Below are positions 41,413 through 50,776 of a stretch of 64,000 bases of DNA, in pieces. Position 1 is the stretch's first letter; each line of letters begins with the position of its first letter. Both the position numbers and the translations under genes were made by a program. The notes beneath the pieces are model-generated. The model was given only the letters and a program-made list of their open reading frames with translations. It was not told where the DNA came from and made no database searches. Origin of the DNA: Oribacterium sp. P6A1 (GTDB taxonomy: Bacteria; Bacillota; Clostridia; Lachnospirales; Lachnospiraceae); the NCBI RefSeq assembly GCF_000702885.1, contig NZ_JNKO01000004.1, positions 169,261 to 233,260 of the forward strand. The letters run 5' to 3'.

Positions 41413-44400
41413 TTGTTGGAAATAAGAAAGTATAAAGATACAATCGAGATTTTTCTTGAGTATGTTTTGGTTACTGCTATCATACTGGAATGTAATTCTC
41501 TGCTTCGCCTCGCTTCCTGCGAAGAGAGCAGTGTGAATATGAATTATGTGTTTGCGATGCTTATAGGTGGAGCCGGCTTGTGTCTGGTGGCTATAAAGAT
41601 ACTTAACAGTAAAATCAGGGAACAGTTCATAAAAGAATTTTTGCCGATACTGTGTGCACTGGAAGGATTTGTTTTTGCTTATTTTATACTGGGAGTTCTT
41701 TCGACTGAAGGAATGAAGAGCAAAGCTGATTATATAGCTAAATTTATTATCATGCTTCCGCTACTCTCTTCGTTGTTTTTTTTGGAAAGAAAAGAAGGGC
41801 ATGGGGTGAGGCTATGGAATCGATTCTCCATTGTTATGAGTTTAATAGCAGCTCTTAATCTGGCGGTGTACTATACTTCGACGCTGCATACAAATGAACT
41901 GTACTCGGAACAGGTATACCTGCACTGGTATAATCGTGGAAAGCTTTCATACCTTGTAAATTGCCTGAATGTGTGTTTCTTGCTGCCAGGAACGATGGCT
42001 CAGTCATTTAATCTGCAGTATTTAAGAGATTTTGGACCATTCTCTGAACCCTTGATGTTTCTTATCCCTTTGGGAGTGGCTCTCTTTACGGAGATGTTTT
42101 TACGTCCTGAAAGTGACAGGTGGTGTTTTTGGAAACAGATTGTTTTGAGTCTTACGATTTTTACAGTTCAATCCACTAATGGACTGATTCTACTTGTTGC
42201 TGCATGGGGATTAAAGGTTATATCTATGTGCAATAAAAAAGAGGCAAGGATAGTACTTATCCCCATGGCTATACTTGTGGTAGCAGGAGCAGGATATTTC
42301 ATAAGATATAAAGCTTTACAGAAAAACTATGGTGATGTAATAGCGTACATAATGCAGAACAAGCATTTCACGGATTATGTGTTTGCGATTAAAGCTTTTT
42401 TGAATAAACCGCTTTTAGGAGGAGGATATCTAAACGAGGATTACATTTATTCCTTTTTTACTGAGGAAGCAAAAAGAGATGCGGGGCTTAGTAATACGAT
42501 TTCGGTAGTACTCGGACAAGGGGGCATCATGCTGGGGCTCCTCTGCATGATGCCTTTTTTGATATGTCTGGTTCAGATTTTTAGACAGAATAACAAAAAT
42601 ATCGCTTTCTGGGCACTTGGTCCGCTGTATCTCTATAGCGTTACAATTTTTCATTACAGATTTTTCCTTATTATGATTTTAGCCTTTGGGTACTCGCTGC
42701 TTGAGTTAGATAGAAATTCTAAGGTAAAAAAAGTTTGGCCCCAAAGTATAGTAGTTCCGCAGAATCAGATTTTAAATTATGGTGAAAGAGGAGATTCATT
42801 TGTAGAAAACCTAAAGGCGGAATTTAATAATGTTTGCTGGAAGCTGCCTTTGGTTCTTCTTTTTGGAATGATTTATTTTATATGGAACGGAACAGAAATA
42901 TGGAATAATTCTTTTGAAATTCTATGGAAGTATCAACTTACTGTGGGACAATCAGCCATAAGAGTTATGTATGTGGTCATATCTCTGATTGCATGTCTTG
43001 TATGCCTAAGATTTATCTTGGGAACAGCAGGTTCTATTACTGAAAAATGTCTTTCATTTATACTGTTCGCTACGGCTCAAATAGGATATGCGTTGTATTA
43101 TTCGACCATTTATTCATATGTTGATACAGCAATATCCATATGGGCAAAAGATGTAGATTTTATAAGAGAAACTTTGGTGCTGGGGTTGTATCTTATTTAT
43201 TTGATACTGATTTTAGTTCTATGTAGCGTGATAAACACGATAAAAAAAGAAAAAAGAGTTGTTCTCGGAAAGAGGTCTGCCATAACCATGACAGTGATGG
43301 CGGTTATCGTAGTGCTGGGGATATCTTTAATAAACATCAAAATGAATTCCAAGCTATATTTGATCGATGACCAGCTGGAACCCCTCAAGAAGGTTCTGGA
43401 AGTGTCAAAAGGAAAAGTATATTCTGATGAGCTTCCGTTGTTGTATAAAAAGGCTCTTCCGGATATGTCCTGTGCGGTTATGAGAGGAAACGGTTATAGG
43501 CTTCAGGAGAATGCCAGTATCCTTGAACCTATGGGGAAAGAACTGACCACTCTTTTTAATGAAGGATATCAGGTGACACAAATAAATGATGACCATATCC
43601 TATATACAAACAATCAGAATGTGATTTCTGAATTGTCAGGAGAAGGGCATACGTTTTACAGATACTATGCTTTCGAGAGGGAGTATAGCCTTTTGGAAGC
43701 TGTCCGGATTAACGATTTGGAATATTCTCAGGATACAGAGGAAGAGACATTGACTTTGGAAGGAAACGAACATTCCATCGTTAGCGGTCCAGGTGACACA
43801 TGGCAATCGGGGAGATATACAGTGACCTTCAATTTGAGAATAGATCCTGAAAAGTACAAGGATGTGGATCCTGATACAGTCATTTGCAGAACTCAGGTCA
43901 GACATGATAAAGGTGAAAAGACAGACCAGACTGTGGATGTAACCAAGGGAGATTTTGACGAGGAAGGGAAAGCAGAGATCAAGAATATTCTGTCTATAGG
44001 TTCTGTCACAGAGGGATATGAGTATCTCGTACTTGCGGAAAATGATTATCAAGTTGGCATTCGTAAGATAAGTTATCAGCAGACACCGACGCAGATAACA
44101 CTTTCAAGGAATAACGTTCATCAAAAGCCGATTTATGAAGCCTACTATGATAAGGATGGTAATCCGGTATATACTTCCCAAGGGTATGCGGCAAGAAGAT
44201 GCAGCTACAATTCTGCAGACAGGGTAACTGAAGTAAAGTATCTCGACGAAGGAGATAAACCCGTTATCACCACCTATGGTTATGCTGAAATAAGATACGA
44301 GTATGATGACAAAATGAATCTCATAAAAGAAGCTTACTTCGATACGGAGGGTAAGCCGATAGCGCTGGAAAAGGGATACTCAGAGATCCTATACTCATAT

Positions 44401-45051
44401 GATGACAGAGGAAACAGGAGTGAGTATCGTTACTGCGATGCAGAGGGGAATCTCGTTGCTCAACCTAATGGAGTAGGGATGATGCGGTATAAGTATGATG
44501 ATAAGCATCGATGGATAAGATGTGAGTACTACGATCAGAATGAGAATAAATTGCTCCTTGAATCGGGATACTGTACTGAGGGAAGAGAGTTAAATGAAGA
44601 TGGACTAACGGCTGTTACGAGATATTTTGGCCTTGAAGATGAACCGGTTCTCAGAACAGAGTTGTTTGCAGAGATACATTACTTCTATGATGAGCAAAAA
44701 AGGGTTATACGTCAGGAGTACTATGACACTGAGGGAAAGAGAACTTTGAAGAATTCCGGTATTTCGGCATTTATTTATGAAAGAGATAGTAACGGAAACG
44801 TTACAGATGAGCAGTACTTTGGCGTTAATGATGAGAGGATTCTAAATGCGTCGGGCATCGGAGAAATCAGGAGAAAATTTAACAGTTTAAATCAGAAGAT
44901 TTCAGAAGAGTTTTTGGGTACTGATGGAGAAGCTGTGATTATCTCCGAGAAGTATTCCATAGTGGATTATGCCTATGATGAAAGCGGCAGACTTGTAAAG
45001 AGAACATATAAGGATGCTGCCGGAAATGTGGTAGAGGAAACGGAGGTGTAG
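41413..45051 (+). CDS. large polymerase-like membrane protein with nine 32-residue repeats
   Basis: About 1212 residues. The first 640 hold some 16 membrane helices, an O-antigen ligase/polymerase-like part (LLGGGYLNEDYIY, GLSNTISVVLGQGGIMLGLL near 340-380) and a second hydrophobic bundle. Then come an extracellular region of about 260 residues, probably beta-rich, and nine tandem repeats of exactly 32 residues (DNA 44140-45003) plus a partial tenth. Each repeat runs like YFDTEGKP, then GY, then Y-YD, recalling RHS/YD repeats. It probably polymerises or ligates the glycan, with the repeats binding glycan or wall. TTG 41413 is preferred because GAGGT (41401-41405) precedes it; TTG 41386 overlapping the previous stop or TTG 41416 are alternatives. 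Confidence 0.7.
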   Translation: MLEIRKYKDTIEIFLEYVLVTAIILECNSLLRLASCEESSVNMNYVFAMLIGGAGLCLVAIKILNSKIREQFIKEFLPILCALEGFVFAYFILGVLSTEGMKSKADYIAKFIIMLPLLSSLFFLERKEGHGVRLWNRFSIVMSLIAALNLAVYYTSTLHTNELYSEQVYLHWYNRGKLSYLVNCLNVCFLLPGTMAQSFNLQYLRDFGPFSEPLMFLIPLGVALFTEMFLRPESDRWCFWKQIVLSLTIFTVQSTNGLILLVAAWGLKVISMCNKKEARIVLIPMAILVVAGAGYFIRYKALQKNYGDVIAYIMQNKHFTDYVFAIKAFLNKPLLGGGYLNEDYIYSFFTEEAKRDAGLSNTISVVLGQGGIMLGLLCMMPFLICLVQIFRQNNKNIAFWALGPLYLYSVTIFHYRFFLIMILAFGYSLLELDRNSKVKKVWPQSIVVPQNQILNYGERGDSFVENLKAEFNNVCWKLPLVLLFGMIYFIWNGTEIWNNSFEILWKYQLTVGQSAIRVMYVVISLIACLVCLRFILGTAGSITEKCLSFILFATAQIGYALYYSTIYSYVDTAISIWAKDVDFIRETLVLGLYLIYLILILVLCSVINTIKKEKRVVLGKRSAITMTVMAVIVVLGISLINIKMNSKLYLIDDQLEPLKKVLEVSKGKVYSDELPLLYKKALPDMSCAVMRGNGYRLQENASILEPMGKELTTLFNEGYQVTQINDDHILYTNNQNVISELSGEGHTFYRYYAFEREYSLLEAVRINDLEYSQDTEEETLTLEGNEHSIVSGPGDTWQSGRYTVTFNLRIDPEKYKDVDPDTVICRTQVRHDKGEKTDQTVDVTKGDFDEEGKAEIKNILSIGSVTEGYEYLVLAENDYQVGIRKISYQQTPTQITLSRNNVHQKPIYEAYYDKDGNPVYTSQGYAARRCSYNSADRVTEVKYLDEGDKPVITTYGYAEIRYEYDDKMNLIKEAYFDTEGKPIALEKGYSEILYSYDDRGNRSEYRYCDAEGNLVAQPNGVGMMRYKYDDKHRWIRCEYYDQNENKLLLESGYCTEGRELNEDGLTAVTRYFGLEDEPVLRTELFAEIHYFYDEQKRVIRQEYYDTEGKRTLKNSGISAFIYERDSNGNVTDEQYFGVNDERILNASGIGEIRRKFNSLNQKISEEFLGTDGEAVIISEKYSIVDYAYDESGRLVKRTYKDAAGNVVEETEV
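44140..45003 (+). repeat. nine 96-bp coding repeats
   Basis: Nine consecutive 96-bp units, each coding 32 residues, with no gaps between them. Conserved positions include Tyr at 2, Gly near 7 and 15, Tyr at 21 and 23, and Asp at 24. Units differ clearly in sequence, so this is an old array under selection for length rather than a recent expansion. Confidence 0.85.
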
Positions 45052-45139
45052 TGATAGAATAATGGGAGCTGTCGGAAAAGGGATATAAAATCTCAAAACC
45101 GATAACGCCATTTTTTATTTTTTGAAGGATGAGTGAGAA

Positions 45140-45190
45140 AACAGATTTTTATCGATATTTATGCCGCAAGGCGAGGATGACGGAATAGAG
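45140..45190 (+). repeat. leader block shared with 17114-17165 (copy 2)
   Basis: Copy 2 of the block described at 17114. Here a 19-codon frame (ATG 45129 to TAG 45188) encodes a peptide ending TDFYRYLCRKARMTE, similar to the peptide readable in copy 1. Its GAAGG touches the ATG, so translation as such is doubtful. Confidence 0.45.
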
Positions 45191-45221
45191 AATTAAATGA
45201 TTAATGGGGGAAATATAATTT

Positions 45222-46592
45222 ATGTCTAAAAAGGACAGTGTTAAAAATAATATCAGGCTAATGTATACATCTGTTAGTATGATACTGGCATTTATATCGG
45301 CTGATCTTATCTGGTACTGGAATGTGGCGCCGGGGTGGAGTGAAGGTTTCTTTGGGTACAGGGCGCTGACGCTGGTGGGGCTGATGTTCTGTATCGTATA
45401 TTTCTTTTTTGCCAAGATGTATAATGCCCATAAAATCGGACTTTACAGGCTGCAGGAGCTGGCGTTTTCGCAGATGCTTTCCTATTCCATCGGAGATTTT
45501 TGTCTGTTTGTGGCTGCTTTCTTTTGGTTTCATAATTTTAGCCGCATAAGGCTAGGCTTTTTTCTTTTAGGCTTTTTGCTTCAACTTACAGTTATTCTTG
45601 GGGCGACCTTTATCTGTAACCGCATTTATGCAAGGTATGATGAGCCTAGAAGCATCATGATCGTATATGGATCCCAGGATTATCTTCGTCTCATGGAAAA
45701 GATGCGGGAGAAGAAAAAACGCTATCATGTGGTGGCAACTTATGATGAAAGTACAGAAATCGCGAAGATAATAAAAACTCTTGAAGGATGTAAAGATATA
45801 TATCTTTGCGATGTATCAAGGGAAGTCAGAAAGAAGATACTGCTTTACTGCGATGCTCACAGGAAGGATGTACATATCTCTATGGATATGGCGGATCTTT
45901 TGGGATTTAACAGTGAGGTGTCCCATACTTTTGATACGCCTTATCTGAGAAATAAGAAGATGCCGGAAGCTTGGTACTACAGTATAGTAAAAAGGATGGC
46001 GGATATAGTGATTTCACTTACGGCTATAATGCTTCTTGCACCTATTCTGCTTGTGACGGCTATACTTATAAAGCTTGAGGACGGCGGTCCAGTGTTCTAT
46101 ACTCAGAAAAGGCTGACAAGGGATGGTAGAATTTTTGATATCTACAAGTTCAGAAGCATGAGGGAAGATTCGGAGAAGGATGGAGTACGGCTTTCTTATG
46201 TAAATGATGACCGTGTCACACCGGTTGGTAAAGTCATAAGGAGGCTAAGGATAGACGAACTTCCGCAGCTTTTTAATGTGCTTAAAAATGATATGAGTAT
46301 AGTTGGACCAAGGCCGGAACGTCCGGAAATCGCAGCCGAATATGAAAAAGAGATACCGGAATTTAGACTTAGACTAAAGGTTAAGGCAGGACTTACCGGA
46401 TATGCCCAGATTTATGGGAAGTACAATACAACACCGCTTGATAAGCTGAAGCTTGATCTCATCTATATTGCCCAGAGGTCTGTACTTTTTGATCTGAGAA
46501 TACTGTTTTATACAGTTAAGATAATTTTCACTCCCGAGAGTACTGAAGGGGTAGCAGAAGGGCAGAAAACAGCTCTTGAGAATAAGGCTTAA
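45222..46592 (+). CDS. long-form polyprenyl phosphoglycosyl transferase (second)
   Basis: 456 residues. Four or five N-terminal membrane helices (about 10-130), a Rossmann-like middle (about 140-250), and the catalytic sugar transferase domain from about 262: MADIVISLTAIMLLAPILL, YKFRSM, RRLRIDELPQLFNVL with the Asp-Glu pair, GPRPERPE and KAGLTGYAQIYGKYN. It primes undecaprenyl phosphate with a sugar phosphate. It is divergent from the enzyme at 26702 in the middle region, so a different donor is possible. The ribosome site is GGGG at a long spacing. A terminator follows. Confidence 0.9.
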   Translation: MSKKDSVKNNIRLMYTSVSMILAFISADLIWYWNVAPGWSEGFFGYRALTLVGLMFCIVYFFFAKMYNAHKIGLYRLQELAFSQMLSYSIGDFCLFVAAFFWFHNFSRIRLGFFLLGFLLQLTVILGATFICNRIYARYDEPRSIMIVYGSQDYLRLMEKMREKKKRYHVVATYDESTEIAKIIKTLEGCKDIYLCDVSREVRKKILLYCDAHRKDVHISMDMADLLGFNSEVSHTFDTPYLRNKKMPEAWYYSIVKRMADIVISLTAIMLLAPILLVTAILIKLEDGGPVFYTQKRLTRDGRIFDIYKFRSMREDSEKDGVRLSYVNDDRVTPVGKVIRRLRIDELPQLFNVLKNDMSIVGPRPERPEIAAEYEKEIPEFRLRLKVKAGLTGYAQIYGKYNTTPLDKLKLDLIYIAQRSVLFDLRILFYTVKIIFTPESTEGVAEGQKTALENKA

Positions 46593-46596
46593 ATAT

Positions 46597-46638
46597 ATGA
46601 GCAGGATGGCTTAGGACAAGCTGTCTTGCTCATTTTTA
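46597..46638 (+). terminator. intrinsic terminator after the second long transferase
   Basis: ATGAGCA (46597-46603) pairs with TGCTCAT (46627-46633), with an inner GCTT/AAGC stem, then five T. Confidence 0.85.
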
Positions 46639-46707
46639 TTGTGGAAGAATAGTAAATATGATAGAATCAAAAAGTTTAGTAAATTGAATTTGGGAGAAAA
46701 GACTATT

Positions 46708-48585
46708 ATGAAGTCGATTATTTTAAATACTGACAGAAGAAAGTATCTGGAAAGACTTTTAATGATTGTACTTGCGGATGCCTTCACTATCGCATTCTCG
46801 TATTTTGTTGCGATGTGGATAAGATATGATTTTTCCATAAACAGGATACCGAAGAACTTTATCGAAAATTTGATAGCGTTTGTACCCTGCGCGGTTCTTT
46901 TGCATTTTGCGGTTTACTATATTTTTAAGCTATATCACAGTATCTGGCGATTTGCCAGCGTGTCAGAGGTTGCTCATACCATGATGGCATATAGTGTTCT
47001 TGCGGTGATACTTCCTATATTTAATATGCTAGTGCCTTTTAGGGTTCCTAGAAGTGTACTTCTTATGGCTTATATCATAAGCATGTTTTTCTGCGTACTG
47101 ATACGTTTTGGTTATCGAATCTTAAGGTACATAAAGAATGACGATCGATTTGTTCAGGATGATGTAGACATTGACAATGTTCTCCTGGTGGGGGCTGGTC
47201 AGGCAGCAAGGGCCATACTCAAGGAACAGCAGCTGAGCGGAAAAAGAGATTTTGTCGTTAAGGCAATGGTAGATGACAGTCTATTAAAGCAGGGGCGATA
47301 TCTGGAAGGACACAAAGTTGAGGGAACAAGAAAAGATATCCCTGAGCTGGTTAAAAAGTATAATATAAACAAAATAATATTTTCTATTCCTACAGCAAAA
47401 CGAAAGGATAAGGCTGATATACTAAACATTTGTAAGGAAACCGGCTGTAAGGTTCAGACGGTGCCGAGCATAGGACAGCTTGTTAATGAAGAGGTAAGCA
47501 TAGCGAAGGTTCGCGACGTTGAGATCACAGATCTTTTGGGACGAGATGAGATACATATAAATCTTGACGAGATTTTCGAAGCTATAAAGGGTAAGGTTAT
47601 CATGGTTACCGGTGGGGGAGGATCTATCGGATCAGAGCTTTGCAGACAGATAGCTGCAGCGAAGCCAAAACAGCTTATTATCTTTGATATCTATGAGAAT
47701 AACGCCTATGCCATTGAACAGGAGCTGAAAAGAAAGTATCCTAACCTTGATTTGGTAACACTCATTGGCTCTGTAAGAAATGAACTGAGAATCGAAAGTG
47801 TTATCAAGGAGTATCATCCTGACGTTATTTATCATGCGGCGGCCCACAAGCATGTTCCTCTTATGGAAGTAAGTCCAAATGAAGCTGTAAAGAATAATGT
47901 TATGGGTACCTATAAAACTGCTAAAGCGGCGGCTGAAAACGGAGTTAAGAGATTTCTTCTTATTTCTACCGATAAAGCGGTTAATCCTACATCTCTTATG
48001 GGTGCCACCAAGAGAATCTGTGAGATGATCATACAGATGATGAGCAGGAAATATCCATCTACAGTGTTTATGGCGGTTCGATTTGGAAATGTTCTTGGGT
48101 CAAATGGATCTGTTATACCGCTATTTAAAAAGCAAATAGCAGAAGGTGGGCCGGTAACTGTTACGGATGCAAATATCATAAGATATTTTATGACTATCCC
48201 TGAGGCAGTGTCTCTTGTACTTGAAGCAAGCCACTATGCAAAGGGTGGTGAGATCTTTGTTCTTGATATGGGTAAGCCTGTAAAAATCCTTGATCTTGCA
48301 AAGAATATGATCAAACTTTCAGGATTCACTCCTGATGAAAATGGTATACCTATCAAGATAACAGGACTTCGTCCGGGAGAAAAGCTCTATGAGGAACTCC
48401 TAATGGGCGAAGAGGGTATGCAGAAAACAAAGAATGAACTTATATATATAGGGCATCCGATTGAAATGGATGATGAAGAGTTCATGAAGAATCTTATGAA
48501 GCTTGACAATGAGTCAAAGCAGGAGTGCGCTGAAATAAAGAGAATTGTCAAAGAAGTAGTTCCTACTTATAAACTGGGTATATAG
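46708..48585 (+). CDS. UDP-sugar 4,6-dehydratase (PglF/WbpM/CapD family)
   Basis: 625 residues. Four membrane helices (about 12-115) and a first Rossmann region (VLLVGAGQAARAI near 152) precede the catalytic SDR domain: TGGGGSIGSELCRQI (about 298-312), NEAVKNNVMGT and STDKAVNPTSLMGATKR (about 421-437), in which Met replaces the usual catalytic Tyr, as in all PglF/WbpM enzymes. The family converts UDP-GlcNAc to the 4-keto-6-deoxy sugar, first step towards bacillosamine, QuiNAc or FucNAc. ATG 46708 has GGGAGA upstream; the in-frame ATG at 46639 lies next to the terminator and lacks a site. Aminotransferase and PglC-like genes follow. Confidence 0.9.
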   Translation: MKSIILNTDRRKYLERLLMIVLADAFTIAFSYFVAMWIRYDFSINRIPKNFIENLIAFVPCAVLLHFAVYYIFKLYHSIWRFASVSEVAHTMMAYSVLAVILPIFNMLVPFRVPRSVLLMAYIISMFFCVLIRFGYRILRYIKNDDRFVQDDVDIDNVLLVGAGQAARAILKEQQLSGKRDFVVKAMVDDSLLKQGRYLEGHKVEGTRKDIPELVKKYNINKIIFSIPTAKRKDKADILNICKETGCKVQTVPSIGQLVNEEVSIAKVRDVEITDLLGRDEIHINLDEIFEAIKGKVIMVTGGGGSIGSELCRQIAAAKPKQLIIFDIYENNAYAIEQELKRKYPNLDLVTLIGSVRNELRIESVIKEYHPDVIYHAAAHKHVPLMEVSPNEAVKNNVMGTYKTAKAAAENGVKRFLLISTDKAVNPTSLMGATKRICEMIIQMMSRKYPSTVFMAVRFGNVLGSNGSVIPLFKKQIAEGGPVTVTDANIIRYFMTIPEAVSLVLEASHYAKGGEIFVLDMGKPVKILDLAKNMIKLSGFTPDENGIPIKITGLRPGEKLYEELLMGEEGMQKTKNELIYIGHPIEMDDEEFMKNLMKLDNESKQECAEIKRIVKEVVPTYKLGI

Positions 48586-48596
48586 GGAAATAGTAA

Positions 48597-48634
48597 GAAG
48601 ACAGCATGACTTTTGGAGCATGCTGTCTTCTTTT
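48597..48634 (+). terminator. intrinsic terminator after the dehydratase
   Basis: Perfect 12-bp stem GAAGACAGCATG (48597-48608) with CATGCTGTCTTC (48619-48630), then four T. Confidence 0.9.
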
Positions 48635-48641
48635 CTATAAC

Positions 48642-48670
48642 TTGACATTTAAGGGCATACGGTATATTGT
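48642..48670 (+). promoter_or_regulatory. promoter of the aminotransferase gene
   Basis: Perfect TTGACA (48642-48647) with TATTGT at 17-base spacing (48665-48670); the better matching TATATT (48663-48668) would be at 15. It lies directly after a terminator. Confidence 0.6.
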
Positions 48671-48715
48671 CTAGAGACGTGTATAGTTATGTTTTTGAAT
48701 AGGAGAAGCAATAAA

Positions 48716-50017
48716 ATGGCTTTTAGATATGATAAAGATGTACAAAAGTTTCCTGAAAAAGTCTGGCTTTCAAGCCCTACCATGCATGGGGATGAAGCTA
48801 AATATATGATGGAAGCCTATGATACAAACTGGATGAGTACCGTAGGAAAAAATATAGATGAAGTAGAAAGACAGATTGCTGAGTATGTAGGTGTAAAATA
48901 CGCAGTTGCTCTAAGCGCCGGTACTTCGGCACTTCATCTCGCGACAAAGCTTGCCGGAGAGAAGGTTTATGGTCAGGCAAGACCCTATGAAGGAACACTC
49001 AAGGGTAAAAAGGTGCTGTGCTCAGACGTCACCTTTGATGCCAGCATTAATCCTGTTGCTTACGAAGATGGCGAAGCGGTATTTATAGACACAGAGTATG
49101 ATACCTGGAATATGGATCCAGTGGCACTTGAAAAGGCATTTGAAATCTATCCTGAGGCAAAGATAGTTGTACTTGCACATCTCTATGGAACTCCCGGAAA
49201 GATAGAAGAGCTTCGTGCAGTTTGTGAAAAGCATGGCGCACTTATCATAGAAGATGCTGCAGAGAGCCTGGGAGCCAAATATCTTTATAAAGGCGAGTGG
49301 AAAGAAACCGGATCTTTCGGTGACTATAACTGTATATCATTTAATGGAAACAAAATAATCACAGGTTCAAGCGGCGGCATGTTACTGACAGATTCGAAAG
49401 AGGATGCTGATAAGGTCAGAAAATGGAGTACACAGTCCCGCGAAGATGCTCCATGGTATCAGCATGAGGAAATCGGATACAACTACCGAATGAGTAATGT
49501 TATCGCAGGAGTTGTCCGCGGACAGATACCATATCTTAAGGAACATATGGATCAGAAAAGGGCAATTTATGAAAGATATAAGGAAGGATTTAAAGATCTT
49601 CCTGTAAAGATGAACCCTTATGATGCTGAGAAATCAGTTCCTAACTTCTGGCTCAGCTGCATGATTATTGATGAAGATGCCATGTGTCAGCAGGTAAGAG
49701 ATGATAAACAGGCTCTTTTCACACCGGAAAAAGGAAAGACCTGCCCTACAGAGATCTTACAGGCAATCGCTTCAATAAACGCAGAAGGAAGACCTATCTG
49801 GAAGCCTATGCATGCTCAGCCTATATACAGAACACATGCATTTGTTACAGCAAGAGGCAATGGCCGCGGACAGAGTAATGCTTACATTGATAAAGGTAAG
49901 GCAATGGATGTAGGTATGGATATATTTAACAGAGGACTGTGTTTGCCGAGTGATAATAAGATGACGGCGGAGCAGCAGGATGAAATAATTGAGATTATTC
50001 ATATGTGCTTCAAATAA
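48716..50017 (+). CDS. DegT/DnrJ/EryC1 aminotransferase (PglE-like)
   Basis: 433 residues. PLP-fold motifs: ALSAGTSALHLA, EDAAESLGAKY with the ring-binding Asp, and the Schiff-base lysine 213 in FNGNKIITGSSGG. The N-terminal KVWLSSPTMHGDE and the extended middle are typical of PglE and related UDP-4-amino-sugar aminotransferases. It should aminate the 4-keto sugar made by the dehydratase upstream, giving UDP-4-amino-4,6-dideoxy-GlcNAc. ATG 48716 has AGGAG ten bases upstream. It has its own promoter. Confidence 0.9.
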   Translation: MAFRYDKDVQKFPEKVWLSSPTMHGDEAKYMMEAYDTNWMSTVGKNIDEVERQIAEYVGVKYAVALSAGTSALHLATKLAGEKVYGQARPYEGTLKGKKVLCSDVTFDASINPVAYEDGEAVFIDTEYDTWNMDPVALEKAFEIYPEAKIVVLAHLYGTPGKIEELRAVCEKHGALIIEDAAESLGAKYLYKGEWKETGSFGDYNCISFNGNKIITGSSGGMLLTDSKEDADKVRKWSTQSREDAPWYQHEEIGYNYRMSNVIAGVVRGQIPYLKEHMDQKRAIYERYKEGFKDLPVKMNPYDAEKSVPNFWLSCMIIDEDAMCQQVRDDKQALFTPEKGKTCPTEILQAIASINAEGRPIWKPMHAQPIYRTHAFVTARGNGRGQSNAYIDKGKAMDVGMDIFNRGLCLPSDNKMTAEQQDEIIEIIHMCFK

Positions 50018-50136
50018 AATAGAGATTAAATTTTTATTGTATTATTTGAATGCAAAATGTGAATAAAAGGTCTGACATCATTTGAGAATTAGATGAGGGG
50101 TAACAACAAATAAGGAAATGCAAAGGAAGTGTTTAG

Positions 50137-50775
50137 ATGTATGCTGAATTCTACAAGAGAATATTAGATTTTATTTTGGCGTTTTGCGCAATAATAATTC
50201 TTTTGCCGTTACTGTTGGCTTTAACTATCATTGGCACTATAAAAATGAAAGGTAATCCTTTTTTTACTCAAGAAAGGCCAGGATTGCATGAAGAAGTGTT
50301 TAAACTAATAAAGTTCAGGACAATGACTAATGATAAGGATAAAGATGGTAATTTTCTTCCAGATGAAATTAGACTTAATGGGTATGGGAAATTTTTAAGG
50401 AGTACAAGTCTAGATGAACTTCCGGAATTATTAAATATTCTGTGTGGTCAATTATCGATAGTAGGACCTAGACCTTTGCTAGTAAGTTATCTAGATTACT
50501 ATACGGAAGAAGAGCATCACAGGCATGATGTCAGGCCAGGACTTACAGGATATGCTCAGGTTCATGGAAGAAATTATGTAACATGGGAAGAGAAATTCAG
50601 GATGGATTTGTGGTATGTTGAGCATATTTCTTTTGTGACAGATTTGCAGATTCTTTTAGATACAGTTTTAGTTGTTTTTAAGAGAGAGAATATTGAGACG
50701 GCGAGTAAGATTGTACATGATGGTGTCACGTATCAGCCTTTAGATATAGAAAGAAGTAAGAAGAGGAATAAATAG
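50137..50775 (+). CDS. short monotopic phosphoglycosyl transferase (PglC-like)
   Basis: 212 residues, a minimal PglC-type enzyme: one re-entrant membrane helix (about 8-32), NPFFTQERPGLHE, KFRTMTNDKD, STSLDELPELLN with the catalytic Asp-Glu pair, GPRPLLVSYL and RPGLTGYAQVHGRN. PglC moves diNAc-bacillosamine phosphate from UDP to undecaprenyl phosphate. Its place just after PglF- and PglE-like genes fits that substrate or a differently acylated form. AAGGAAG precedes ATG. The next gene starts after a single base, so the two are tightly coupled. Confidence 0.92.
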   Translation: MYAEFYKRILDFILAFCAIIILLPLLLALTIIGTIKMKGNPFFTQERPGLHEEVFKLIKFRTMTNDKDKDGNFLPDEIRLNGYGKFLRSTSLDELPELLNILCGQLSIVGPRPLLVSYLDYYTEEEHHRHDVRPGLTGYAQVHGRNYVTWEEKFRMDLWYVEHISFVTDLQILLDTVLVVFKRENIETASKIVHDGVTYQPLDIERSKKRNK

Positions 50776-50776
50776 A

